Origin: Unio delphinus
Taxonomy: Eukaryota > Mollusca > Bivalvia > Unionida > Unionidae
Assembly: GCA_029339505.1 (NCBI GenBank)
Contig: JAQISU010000026.1
Coordinates: 2,385,501 to 2,449,500, forward strand
Reading direction: 5' to 3'
Length of the DNA stretch: 64,000 nt
Under the pieces are notes generated by a model that saw only the letters and a list, made by a program, of their open reading frames with translations, made no database searches and was not told the DNA's origin. A program made the position numbers and the translations under genes. Below are positions 50,262 to 63,669 of the stretch, piece by piece. Position 1 is the stretch's first letter, and the number at the start of each line of letters is the position of its first letter.

Positions 50262-50358
50262 ATGAAGGAACTATTCGTTGTAACTTTCTGTCTCCTTCTT
50301 TTAGTAGTTTTGGAAGCTCGTGGATTCCCGTATTCAGATTTTCAGGATGATTTATTCG
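50262..50358 (+). CDS. secreted small protein, first exon (copy B)
   Basis: Paralogue of 41580-41676. MKELFVV plus a leucine-rich signal peptide leads to FPYSDFQDDLF, then a consensus donor (TTCG|GTGAGT, GT at 50359). Exon length (97 nt) and phase equal copy A. Two further in-frame ATGs lie just upstream (50250, 50259); 50262 is chosen because only it aligns with copy A. Changes are mostly conservative (V to L in the hydrophobic core, T to A before the cleavage site, I to L in DDIF/DDLF). It may belong to a tandem family of secreted peptides whose later exons were not recognised. Confidence 0.68.
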
Positions 50359-50867
50359 GTGAGTACTATCTTTCAGCTTTGCAATATGTTTTAAATAGCT
50401 GTATTTCTTTTCGATAAATTTCGTGTCAAAATTGGATATAAAGAAAGATATTTTGTTTATATTTCATTTATTGCTGAATTCTTTTTCACCTCTGAACTAA
50501 CACCATTTTATTCTTTATTTTCATGAATTTTCATTTAATTTCTATATTGTGATGCATTTACACCTTAAAGAACAAGAATACGAAAAAGGTTAATTTTAAT
50601 TATTTTCTGATCATTTTTAGATTAAGATGCAAAAATATTATTTAGTCATTAGGATATACTATTTTGGGGTTTTGTAGTTGTTGCATTGTTTTGTTTTATT
50701 TTATTTTTGTCTTTTGTTTTCTTTGTTGTTGTTGTTTTTGCTGAGGGTTGATGGAGTGAAGGTATTGTTCACGGAAGAGCAGCATATGGTCATTTAGTGC
50801 CAATGCAGTTGGTAGCTGATATGTTATTTTTTTTGTGGGATAGGGTAAAGCTATTGTTTAAACTCAC

Positions 50868-51036
50868 GATAGGCTGTACATGGCGGCGAATGTAACTAGT
50901 AGATGAAAAATCAGTAAGGTACTGATAAGTTTTCTCACATTGTCCGATCCCAAAACGCGAATCCATGCGTGTAGAGGTGAGATGGCAGTGATCGTAAAAG
51001 GCGAGCGCTTTAAACCACTCGGCCACACAGGGACCC
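50868..51036 (-). mobile_element. tRNA-derived SINE, family 1 (unit 2 copy)
   Basis: A box TGGCCGAGTGGTTTAAAGC (51005-51023), a degenerate B box near 50955-50964, and the same flanks as the unit 1 copy. Just beyond its 5' end a second tRNA-like head (TGGCTGGTTAGC, GGTTTGAGCTC) lies at 51065-51110. Confidence 0.8.
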
Positions 51037-51402
51037 GGTAGCCAATATGAGTTGATGTGTTGGTAGAGCTCAAACCATTACCCTTCTGGTATGCTAACCA
51101 GCCAGCCACCGCGGCTGGAAGAGTTACCTTCAGAATCCCCCGACTAAAGTGTCTTTAATAGATTCTTTAAGTGGATGATTGGCTTATTTTAAAAAACTAT
51201 ATCTTTATATTTAAAAAAAAAATGTTATATGTGATGATTAATAAAAAGGGTAAATATTTTTATCCAAAGTTTCTTGAATATTTACTTGCTGATTCCAATA
51301 TATAAAATATTATCTTTAGCTTTCAGTAGAGTGCATATATGAAAGAAAACAAGAGTATGAACAAAAGTCAGACCAAGAGATTGTTGTTTTCTTTATCTAT
51401 AC

Positions 51403-51403
<1 letters not shown>

Positions 51404-51446
<43 letters not shown>
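51404..51446. repeat. (CA)n microsatellite
   Basis: Lies in the 0.7-kb stretch found only in unit 2. Confidence 0.95.
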
Positions 51447-51450
<4 letters not shown>

Positions 51451-52689
51451 AGCGCAAGTCGGTCATAGTCTTTCGTCAAATCAGACAGGGTAGGACAACT
51501 AGGATAAAACTCCGGGAACAAACAAGGGTCAGGGATCCCACCACAGTTACAATTTGCAATTCGTAGGGGCATATTTTTTTCCTGGGCCAATAAATCCTGT
51601 CTTCGGCCCTGTTAGTAGATATAATTCTCTCAGACAACCGATGAATTATTTTAGGATGAAATTAACACTGAATCAATGAAAATTGTTAAAGTCATAAATT
51701 GTGCCATAAGGTCGATGTATCGTCATTAAATTAACTGCTATTATTAGATTTGCTATTGATCCTAGAGATTGCGCTTATTGCCTTCTAGTGTTGTCTTTCC
51801 CTTATATTATTGTTACGAATATACGGTCTTATGTAACAGAAAGAAGCAAACCCAATGAGTACATTTCAATTAAAAGAATGTATTTCCTAGAATAACATAG
51901 TGAAATTTAAAAAAAAAACACAATATTATGAAATAAAACAAAAAAATTCCTAACTGTTCTATCAAAAGTCCAAAAGTTAAGAATGTTCCAAATGAATTCC
52001 AATTGTCTTTAAGTGTGTTTAACTAATAGTATTAAATGAGTTGACCAATTTTATTAATGTACCGCCATGATATAATGCAGAATGTCTTTAAATGAGTCCG
52101 GAATAAACTCAAGGTAGTATTTTATTCTAAAAAGTCAATGAGCACTCTGAATTTTGTATGAACAATTGTAAAAAAGGATTCCTCTCAACTTGCATCTGAA
52201 CACAACCAAAAAAGTGATTCCATAGAAATAATTATTTACCTAGTCTTTTATATAGTCTGTCACCTGACATACGACACAACGAAAGGCACAGGAAGTGGTT
52301 AGATTCAAATAGAATATTCCATCAAATTCTTAAACATGAGGTCCTGAATTTAAATTCAAGCAAACATCATGACAAAACCTAAGCAAACAATGTACTTTCC
52401 AGGGGAAAACGCAGGTCTTGAGCATAGGTATAGTAAATATTGTTTAAGAAACGACAAAAATCATATAAGCCAAAACTCTACCCTCAATCACAGACAAATA
52501 TCAAGCACACAAGAAATTTTTTTAAAAATACATAACACTATTTTTCTTTCTTTACCGTTCTTTTTCTTGTTTCTTTACGAATATATGCGCAAGATCTTTG
52601 CTCTCAAATATGAGAAATGGCAATGTATTTCCTGGCAATACTTTGACTTTGTTTATATATAATATCTTTCTATATCTTCCTATATATAA

Positions 52690-53010
52690 AAATGATTCTG
52701 ACATTTGCTTCCTCCTACACGTAAAAGTGATCATGACAAATTTATTTTCCTACACGTAAAACTGATCATGGCATCTACATCTCCTTACACGTAAAACTGA
52801 TCATGATATCCGCATCTCCTTACACGTAAAAATGATCATGGCATCTACATCTCCTTACACGTAAAACTGATCATGACATCTATATCTGCTTACACGTAAA
52901 ACTGAAAAATGACATATATATCTCCCTACACGTAAGACTGATCATGACATCTATATCTCCCTACAAGTATAACTGACCATGACATCTGTATCTCCATACA
53001 CGCAGAACTG
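52690..53010. repeat. 34-bp minisatellite (TGATCATGACATC type), unit 2
   Basis: About nine units, TACACGTAAAACTGATCATG plus a CATCT(A)TATCTCC segment. Homologous to 43560-44490 but shorter and without the 69-bp dimer form. Confidence 0.92.
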
Positions 53011-53135
53011 ATGCCTACTCTTCTAAAGAAAATGGTAAGTTTAAATGACTTCTTGAATCTAAGGTTTGATAGGAAAAATAATGGGCATGAGATAAATATT
53101 ACTTCAATTTTCATGTGTCAGTAGCACCTTTCCGA

Positions 53136-53402
53136 AACTTAAAACCCATTGTTATTTCCTAGAACGATAGGACGAACTTTTCTTTATTTATTTATTTTTA
53201 AAACTTAAAACCCATTGTTATTTCCTAGAACAATAGGACGAACTTTTCTTTATTTATTTATTTTTAAAACTTAAAACCCATTGTTATTTCCTAGAACGAT
53301 AGGACGAACTTTTCTTTATTTATTTATTTTTAAAACTTAAAACCCATTGTTATTTCCTAGAACGATAGGACGAACTTTTCTTCATTTATTTTTTTTTTAA
53401 AC
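53136..53402. repeat. 66-bp tandem repeat, four copies
   Basis: Near-identical 66-bp units (ACTTAAAACCCATTGTTATT, then CCTAGAACGATAGGACGAAC and a TTTA tail) with CCCATTGTTA at 53145, 53211, 53277 and 53343. Unit 1 has a single counterpart near 44625. Confidence 0.95.
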
Positions 53403-53527
53403 TTAAAACTGAATTATTGAGATATTGAAATATAACAGATTAAAGAGGACAAGTCGATAAATCTACAAACATTTAAACCTGTGTTTATGTCCGTGTCAAG
53501 CAACTGGTTCTGAACAAAAGCGCGCGT

Positions 53528-53528
<1 letters not shown>

Positions 53529-53564
<36 letters not shown>
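53529..53564. repeat. (CA)n microsatellite (shared by both units)
   Basis: Corresponds to 44853-44899. Confidence 0.95.
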
Positions 53565-53565
<1 letters not shown>

Positions 53566-53689
53566 TCAATCAATGAGAGCATTTTCTGCCTTTTACGTTG
53601 ACTGCTAGGAATAAAACATCGGCTGTAAATAGTGGCCATTTGGTATTGCCTTCAAATTCTGTAGTATTTCCATTACTAACACATATGTT

Positions 53690-54445
53690 GACGTGTCATC
53701 ACTAATACTAACATCAACGTAAATAATAGATTCAGGCTGTTTACGTGTCATCACTAATACTAACAACAACGTTTAAAAAAGGTTCAGGCTGTTGACGAGT
53801 CATCATTAATACTAATAACAACGTAAATTATAGGCTCAGGCTGTTTACGTGTCATCACTAATACTAACATCAACGTAAATAATAGATTCAGGCTGTTTAC
53901 GTGTCATCACTAATACTAACAACAACGTTTAAAAAAGGTTCAGGCTGTTGACGAGTCATCATTAATACTAATAACAACGTAAATTATAGACTCAGGCTGT
54001 TGACGTGTCATCACTAATACTAACAGCAACGTAAATAATAGGTTCAGGCTGTTGACGTGTCATCATTAATACTAATAACAATGTAAATTATAGACTCAGG
54101 CTGTTGACGTGTCATCACTAATACTAACAGCAACGTAAATAATAGATTCAGGCTGTTTACGTGTCATCACTAATACTAACATCAACGTAAATAATAGGTT
54201 CAGGCTGTTGACGAGTCATCATTAATACTAATAACAACGTAAATTATAGACTCAGGCTGTTGACGTGTCATCACTAATACTAACAGCAACGTAAATAATA
54301 GGTTCAGGCTGTTGACGTGTCATCATTAATACTAATAACAATGTAAATTATAGACTCAGGCTGTTGACGTGTCATCACTAATACTAACAGCAACGTAAAT
54401 AATAGGTTTAGGCTGTTGACGTGTCATCATTAATACCAACGTAAG
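53690..54445. repeat. 52-bp minisatellite with higher-order structure
   Basis: About 15 units of 52 bp containing CAGGCTGTTGACGTGTCATC and AATACTAACAGCAACGTAAA. Variants alternate (ACTAATACTAACAGC versus ATTAATACTAATAAC), giving a 104-bp dimer. A longer block with GTTTAAAAAAGG is repeated near 53775 and 53930. Unit 1 has one unit (45003-45060). Confidence 0.95.
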
Positions 54446-54449
54446 TAAT

Positions 54450-56185
54450 ATGTTCATGCTGTTTAAACCACTTATTTTCTTCTTTCTTTCCAAAACTTTA
54501 TTAAAAGTTGCAGAAAAAAAAGGTTTTAATCTATAAATGGGGATATTTCATTTGTGATTGAAACGTCGACGAGTGTTTTTTTTTCTCAACACCTATTTTA
54601 TTTAGGTTTTAATCTTCACACATTTAGCCGCCAAAAAACTTACCAATTTTGGAATTATCAATACGATAATCACGGATTGTCTTTTAAAAGAGTCGAAGTT
54701 ATTCATCTTGCAACTGAAAGATACGATGGTGTTCCGATTCTTGAACAGTTGGAGGGTCGCTCCACAGAAAATACTTACTTTTGAAAATAAACTAAATTTA
54801 GCATCTATTAAAAAGGGAAAACGAATTGTGTCAGAGTAAACAATTCAAATTTCTAAAAGTGTAATTCATGAATTGAAAAATAAATAAAAAGTACAAATGT
54901 TTTGGGCTGGTATTCTTACAATTATCTTTGGCGGTCATCGAAGTGAAAATTATCAAGAGGAGCTAGCATTTCATTCAGCGGTGCACATCTGAAGTAAGGT
55001 CAAGCTGTATACTCTGTAACACAAATTATACCCATCAAATCTAATACCAATAAACGAAATTAACAATTCATTTAACAATACCAAAGAAATACAAGATTTT
55101 TAAATAGCCAGAATACCCGGTAAAGAAAACATTGAAAATTCTCTTCTTAAAATTAAATGCACATTACCAAACTATAGAGAGTCGCTTGAGACTTTAGCAA
55201 CCGAATAATTTTCATAACAAAGTTACAGAAATAACATTAACAGTTCAAACGTGGATGCATTGATGGTGGAAACGCGTCTTTGATTGTTATTTTCAACACC
55301 TAGACATTTATACGATATATTATAATATTCGCACATCAGGCCAGTATTTTTGTGAAGTATCACTATGACTACCTTTAGATTCTTTTCAGAGAGTCAAAGA
55401 TAGTCTATTATGTTCCGATTGCAGAGCATATTAGACATAAATTGTGTGACGTCATGAGCCACAATATACAGATTGACACTACGCTACGTCATTGCAATAT
55501 TACCCGTGTGCTAGTCTGGTATCGGCCATGTCTGTAACTAACACATAGGCGGTTACTTTCGAAAGAAGAAAGGTTAGTGCCCACTCGATAGGTGTACGCA
55601 TTCTTAAAAACTCTTTGTCCGATTAAATGAAAATATTTTCTTTCTTTACCTAGTCTTAAAGTGAAAGGCTTCATTTGGTCTTACGGCTCTCAGTAATAGA
55701 TTGTTTTTTTTAATAAAAAAAAAAATCGATCTTCCTTGCAAAGTGAAACATGAAATATCCTTATTTCGTTCAAACTCCTGAGCGAGAAATTCTTTTGCAA
55801 GACAGACGAGACAGGCGAATGTTTAGTGGCACAACTCGATCCGATAAATTTTTAAAACTGTAATCATACCATCTTGGTTTTAATCAATAAGTTAAATATT
55901 TAAGGCACTAAATTTTGCATATTTAAGTGCTGAAACATGTATCTGTAACTTTTGAACCAATCAGTTTTCGCTGTTCAAATATGTGTGCCAGTAGGTTGAA
56001 TTACACAAAAGACTGGAAATTTGCCAGCACTATATGTAATTTTTATATGTAATAGGATTCCAACAATTCATTCGGGTCGATAATAAGTAGAAACTTGTTA
56101 ACAATAAATGGACAGATTTTCAGATGGCAGTTGAGAAGGTGGTTGATTTTGTAAGAGTGCGGCTTTTCAAAACGTTTCATTTTGT
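54450..56185. other. anonymous duplicated sequence
   Basis: Homologous to 45060-46390. A 76-codon frame (54554-54784) is not open in unit 1, so it is not called. Confidence 0.5.
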
Positions 56186-56187
56186 AA

Positions 56188-57556
56188 TGTAATGATTGGC
56201 TTCGCTTTGCCTTTATCGTTGTTTGGCATGCTTTATTAGGGATGCCTAACCTCACTTTGCCTCTATCGTTGTTTGGCATGCTTTATTAGGGATGCCTAAC
56301 CTCACTTTGCCTCTATCTTTGTTAGGCATGCTTTATTAGGGATGCCTAACCTCACTTTGCCTCTATCGTTGTTTGGCATGCTTTATTAGGGATGCCTAAC
56401 TCACTTTGCCTCTATCTTTGTTTGGCATGCTTTATTAGGGATGCCTGACCTCACTTTGCCTCTATCTTTGTTTTGCATGCCTTCTTAGGGATGCCTAGCC
56501 TCACTTTGCCTCTATCTTTGTTTGGCATGCTTTATTAGGGAAGCCTAACCTCACTTTGCCTCTATCTTTGTTTGGCATGCTTTATTAGGGATGCCTAACT
56601 TCACTTTGCCTCTATCTTTGTTAGGCATGCTTTATTAGGGATGCCTAACCTCACTTTGCCTCTATCTTTGTTAGGCATGCTTTATTAGGGATGCCTAACC
56701 TCACTTTGCCTCTATCTTTGTTAGGCATGCTTTATTAGGGATGCCTAACCTCACTTTGCCTCTATCTTTGTTTGGCATGCTTTATTAGGGATGCCTAACC
56801 TCACTTTGCCTCTATCTTTGTTAGGCATGCTTTATTAGGGATGCCTAACCTCACTTTGCCTCTATCTTTGTTTGGCATGCTTTATTAGGGATGCCTAACC
56901 TCACTTTGCCTCTATCTTTGTTAGGCATGCTTTATTAGGAATGCCTAACCTCACTTTGCCTCTATCTTTGTTAGGCATGCTTTATTAGGGAAGCCTAACC
57001 TCACTTTGCCTCTATCTTTGTTTGGCATGCTTTATTAGGGATGCCTAACCTCACTTTGCCTCTATCTTTGTTAGGCATGCTTTATTAGGGATGCCTAACC
57101 TCACTTTGCCTCTATCTTTGTTAGGCATGCTTTATTAGGGATGCCTAACCTCACTTTGCCTCTATCTTTGTTTGGCATGCTTTATTAGGGATGCCTAACC
57201 TCACTTTGCCTCTATCTTTGTTAGGCATGCTTTATTAGGGAAGCCTAACCTCACTTTGCCTCTATCTTTGTTAGGCATGCTTTATTAGGGATGCCTAACC
57301 TCACTTTGCCTCTATCTTTGTTAGGCATGCTTTATTAGGGATGCTTAACCTCACTTTGCCTCTATCTTTGTTAGGCATGCTTTATTAGGGAAGCCTAACC
57401 TCACTTTGCCTTTATCTTTGTTAGGCATGCTTTATTAGGGATGCCTAACCTCACTTTGCCTCTATCTTTGTTAGGGGCATGCTTTATTAGGGACGCCTAA
57501 CCTCACTTTGCCTCTATCTTTGTTAGGCATGCTTTATTAGGGATGCCTAACCTCAC
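56188..57556. repeat. 50-bp hairpin minisatellite, about 27 copies
   Basis: Counted by the recurring GCATGCTTTATTAGG box (56226 to 57527), the array has about 27 units of 50 bp. Each unit reads GTTAGGCATGCTTTATTAGG, then GATGCCTAACC and TCACTTTGCCTCTATCTTT. GTTAGGCAT and ATGCCTAAC are perfect inverses around a 12-nt loop. Unit 1 has only one or two units at 46400-46470. Confidence 0.97.
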
Positions 57557-57587
57557 TTTACTCTATGCAGCTAGGATTATGCTGATG

Positions 57588-59125
<1,538 letters not shown>

Positions 59126-59126
59126 A

Positions 59127-59254
<128 letters not shown>

Positions 59255-59900
59255 CGCTAATAGCGAGGCTGGCCACAAATCTGATAAATTTGATGATTTG
59301 ATGTTATGTTAGCTAACGTTCTTAATAAATCACAACATTTCATATTTTCTTTATCCTGTGTATTGATATATATAAATCAAAGGCAAAACAGCTGCTTCAG
59401 CTATATGATCTTTTTAATGTTCCGAATAAGTCACCGACTCAAATTTCTACATAATAAGGGCACGAAACGCCAATAAAAATAATAATGAAAATATTGTTTC
59501 TTTTTTCCATTCATTTACAATTTTAAAACATTTCAATTATGAACAAGCAAATCTGCTTTCTTCCATATTAAACAATAAGCAAATATTGTAACATTTGACC
59601 TTTGAGCTTCATGAACCGCATCTGTTCCCTCCCTTTTCAAACTGTAAAATATATTGGTGACATCTCAGGAATAATTCTGGCAAGTTTCATGTTCCTGTCT
59701 TTCAGCATAACATTGGTTTGTTATGTTGACAAACTGTAAAATGCAGTTTTAAAACGATCACTTTTCATCATGGGGGGAGGGGGGGGGTTGGGCGCCTGAG
59801 CTTGTGTGAATTGCTGACACCAACAAATATTGTTCTGTGAGGGGAAATACAGGATAATTATTCCAAAGGAATGTTTCGACGCTTGCGACTTACATTTTAC

Positions 59901-59951
<51 letters not shown>
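59901..59951. repeat. (AAT)n microsatellite
   Basis: About 17 AAT units. Confidence 0.96.
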
Positions 59952-59953
<2 letters not shown>

Positions 59954-59954
59954 A

Positions 59955-60900
59955 TGTGTTCTTTAAGAGTTCGCTCACCAGTTAGTATGTACTTTTAAGA
60001 GTGACGTATATAAAACGAAGTTGTGCATGTGAAACGCTGGCATACCTCTATGCTACTTTGATGTAATGTGTATGACATTTCTTTGAGATATCGTACTTAT
60101 GGAAATTCTACACCATCTAAGCACGCTGCTAACTAAAATAAATGCTCCCTTGTGCTAGAACTCACCCTGGATTAGTCTAAAGTACACTATCTTTAGCACC
60201 TATTAAAACTAGGGAAATGAATTTTTCCGAACTAAATAATATCAGCTTCTGAAAAAGCAATGATGAATTACCAAATATTGTTTTTAAATTATCGGTTCTT
60301 TTTGTTTACAATTTACCTCTGAAGTGAAGGAAGTGAAAATGACCAAGTGGAGTTAGTACTTTTTTGAAAGATGCAGTCAGATGGAGTAAGGCCAAGCTGT
60401 ATACTTTATAACCCATATTACAACCATCAATCATACAGCAAATTAAAGGTGATTAAATGTTATTTGATCAATACGTAAAATATAAATGTCTTTCTTTAAA
60501 TAATCAGAATAACAGGTGAGGAAACCAGTGAAAATTATTTTTTTAAACTTCTAACCCAATGCAAAAAAAGAAATTGTAGAGCACCACTATAAGGAATGAT
60601 AGCTGTTAAAAATATCATTAAGTAACGTGTTTTAAATTTTTTTAAAAAAATCATTTTTAATGTTATTTGCATAACCTCTTATTGGAAAAGGAAATAGTTC
60701 AATTTCAAGATAGTCAACATTTTGCTGCGTTGCCATTAACCACAATAATTCATCGGGTTGTAAAATCAATAAGGCTATTTTGACGTATTTAGAAACACGG
60801 GCTTGAGAACAATTCAAAATGACAGTATTTACAACTGATATCTTTTATTAGCAAGCAGCAGATAAGAGACAATACATTATAATTTAACCAATTCTCTCAC
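59955..60900. other. anonymous duplicated sequence
   Basis: Two diverged segments match unit 1: 60200-60560 with 45400-45720, and 60600-60890 with 48840-49090. Confidence 0.55.
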
Positions 60901-60902
60901 TT

Positions 60903-61124
<222 letters not shown>

Positions 61125-61613
61125 CATCATAGTAATGCTGACTTGATTGCTATATCAAACTGAGCTGTCAGCGTTAAAAAATCCGGAATTATTGAGGCAG
61201 TGCGAAGATTTAGTCAATGATCCATATTTTCTGATGATGACAATATCTCAGCTTGTGAATAAAACGAGTGAAACAATATTTTCCCTTCACTACGATTACT
61301 ACTAGTAAAGCAAAATCTTAGACACAAGGGTGCAGCAGTCCCATAACATGTGATTTACGGTTATTGTGATGTTCACAAATTTGGCATCGCGGAAGATTTC
61401 AGCTGCTGAAAAACTCCGATACCAGGGCCCGGTTTCACTAAACATCTTAAGTATGAGTTTCCACTCAGAATTTGGTATTTTCCTCAAAATTTGAGATTTT
61501 TCTTAAATCCGGTTTCACAAAGTACAATTGAGAAAAATCTTAACTCAAATTTGAGAATTTTCCTCAATTATCTGAGGTTAGGGTTATGCTCCCTCAAGTG
61601 GAGACGCTCAAAT

Positions 61614-62031
61614 ATGGCGCTTGAACGACGTTATCGTAGACGTCATCAAAGGATTCGATTAGAAAGGAGAATTATAAGGGAGAGAGGTAACCCAATGGAC
61701 GTTGATGACACTGTTTTGTTCGCTCGCTATAGATTTACCAGACTTACCATTTTATTCATCGTAAATACTGTTACTGAAAAACTTGATTCGGCTTTTACGA
61801 AGCGGAGCATGGCGTTACCGCCCCTCCACAAGGTGCTTGTGGCCTTACGCTTTTTCGCTACTGGCGCTCACTTCAGGCTCATCGGAGATTCCTTGGGTGT
61901 GAGTGTAGCCACTGTAAGCAGATGCATATTTGAAGTGGCGAGAGCCTTAGTTAGACAGGCAAAGAAGTTCATACAATTTCCCAGAGCAGAGTCAACATCA
62001 GCTGTCAAGCAGGGATTTTACAGGATTTCTG
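61614..62031 (+). CDS. HARBI1-type PIF/Harbinger transposase, exon 1
   Basis: MALERRYRRRHQ starts at the ATG at 61614; an upstream in-frame ATG at 61491 lies in the terminal repeats and is unlikely. The 139 residues have a basic N-terminus, the FTRLTILFIVNTV helix, and a helix-turn-helix (LRFFATGAHFRLIGDSLGVS, then VATVSRCIFEVARAL) as in HARBI1. The exon ends at TCTG|GTAAGG (GT at 62032). The joined frame continues in phase with exons at 62821 and 63486. The protein is a DDE endonuclease that excises and inserts Harbinger elements, with a Myb-like partner in known systems. No stop or frameshift occurs, suggesting a young or still selected copy. Confidence 0.88.
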
Positions 62032-62820
62032 GTAAGGTATTTTCCATCTATTTTATTTTACCCAACGTATTTATTTATTTTTTTATTAAAAAATATTCGT
62101 GTTCATTATTAGCAGTATCCACTTCTAACACGTCATACGGCCATGACCCCTGATAAAAACAGCTGATGTCGGATATAACAGTGCGGTCAAACTAGCGGCC
62201 CTCAGGCTGATTTTAAATGGCACGCCAGAGTTCTAATAGCTGTATAGCCCTTGCTTTTCAGTTTGCTGCTGTAGCCACCGGCTTCAAGAAATATAAAATC
62301 CAATAGCCAATGGAGTTAAAAAAGGTTGGACAGCACTGCGATAGAGTTTGCACGCAAGTAAACTTGCCATAATTTTTTTTTTCTAATTTGTATTACGAAG
62401 CCTGCAGTATGTATACTTTTAATATTTCAACAACAAACTGAACAAAAGATTTAGTAAACGTGTTTAAATAAATGTAAATACAAAATTTATGCTTAGAGAC
62501 CAGCTAGATGGTCTAATATTCGTGGATGCAAATATGGCGATCACATTAATGAAGAAACTACGGTTAGATTCAAAATCAGTCATATCAATGACCCTTTTAA
62601 AAAGGAAAAATGGCTTTGCATTTACTAAATCAAAACACAACATTACTGAGTTTCATACTTTTTTATTTAGAATATACAGATTATCTTATTCAGTTTTCGA
62701 AAGACATATGCCAACATATGTCTATTACTAAGCTACCATTTTGTACATATAAACATTAGGTTGCAGACATTTGGGGCAAATAACAAATAAATTATAAATA
62801 ATTTTTTTTTTTAATTACAG

Positions 62821-62933
62821 GATTTCCAAATGTTATAGGGGCAATAGATGGCACATTCATCAGGATTCAGGCCCCTATTTCTAATGAACAGGATTATGTG
62901 AACAGAAAGGGATTTCATTCACTTAATGTACAG
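62821..62933 (+). CDS. HARBI1-type transposase, exon 2
   Basis: An acceptor (TTTAATTACAG ending 62820) and donor (CAG|GTATAT, GT at 62934) bound 38 residues: [16 protein letters not shown], then [26 protein letters not shown] holds the first catalytic Asp (residue 149 of the joined protein). The phase fits exon 1 exactly (S-G|FPNV). Confidence 0.9.
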
Positions 62934-63485
62934 GTATATAATACAGGATGAAAATATATTGTGCAAGACACTTTGCACCAAAATATACAAACATTATAAT
63001 TGAAACTGCAATTGTTACTTTATTGAACTAATAGGGGTCATTTAGAGATACACATAAAGCATGGAAAGATAATCTATATACTGTAATAAAGTTTGTGTCT
63101 TTTAAAATATTGAGATGAGTTATAATTACCAATTAAAGGAATTTTTAAAAAAATAATTAAAAAATTTTATTAAACATATATATTAAATTATTAGTATTTA
63201 TATTTTGATAAGTCAATCAAATCAAGGGCAAAAATGGCTCTGTTAGATTAATTAATTAACTTAAGTATTTTTAATTATTTCTTTTATTCCATTTTTTTGT
63301 TTAACCTTGTGGAATTGCGTGCTGAGGTTGGCAACATAAAGTATTTTTTATTACAGGTACATTAAAGTATTTGTTATTATGTACAGGTCAAATTTGTGAA
63401 TTTAAAGTGTAAATATAGGACAAGTAAAAGTAAATATTTATATAACCTTGTATGTGCAATTGTAAAATAATACATTTCTTTTCAG

Positions 63486-63597
63486 ATGACCTGTGACTAT
63501 AAATTCCGAATAACAAACTGTGTAGCAAAGTGGCCAGGCTCTGTTCATGACTCCAGGATGTTCCGTGAAAGTCAACTATGTACTGCATTTGAAAATG
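63486..63597 (+). CDS. HARBI1-type transposase, exon 3 (gene continues off window)
   Basis: An acceptor TTTTCAG ends at 63485; a donor follows at 63598 (AATG|GTAAAT). The exon reads MTCDYKFRITNCVAKWPGSV, HDSRMFRESQLC. WPGSVHDSRMF carries the second catalytic Asp (residue 199). The final Glu and the C-terminus should lie beyond 63600; nothing in 63600-64000 looks like the next exon. Confidence 0.9.
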
Positions 63598-63619
63598 GTA
63601 AATAATCAATGGGAAATGG

Positions 63620-63624
<5 letters not shown>

Positions 63625-63666
<42 letters not shown>
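63625..63666. repeat. (TA)n microsatellite in HARBI1 intron 3
   Basis: Pure TA tract. Confidence 0.95.

Positions 63667-63669
<3 letters not shown>

Noticed and set aside
54554..54784. 76-codon frame in unit 2 conserved in position with unit 1
   Set aside because: The unit 1 counterpart (45140-45365) has stops, so conservation reflects duplication rather than coding.
56188..57556. Possible CRISPR array (regular palindromic repeats)
   Set aside because: Units are contiguous 50-bp tandem copies with no unique spacers, and the genome is eukaryotic.
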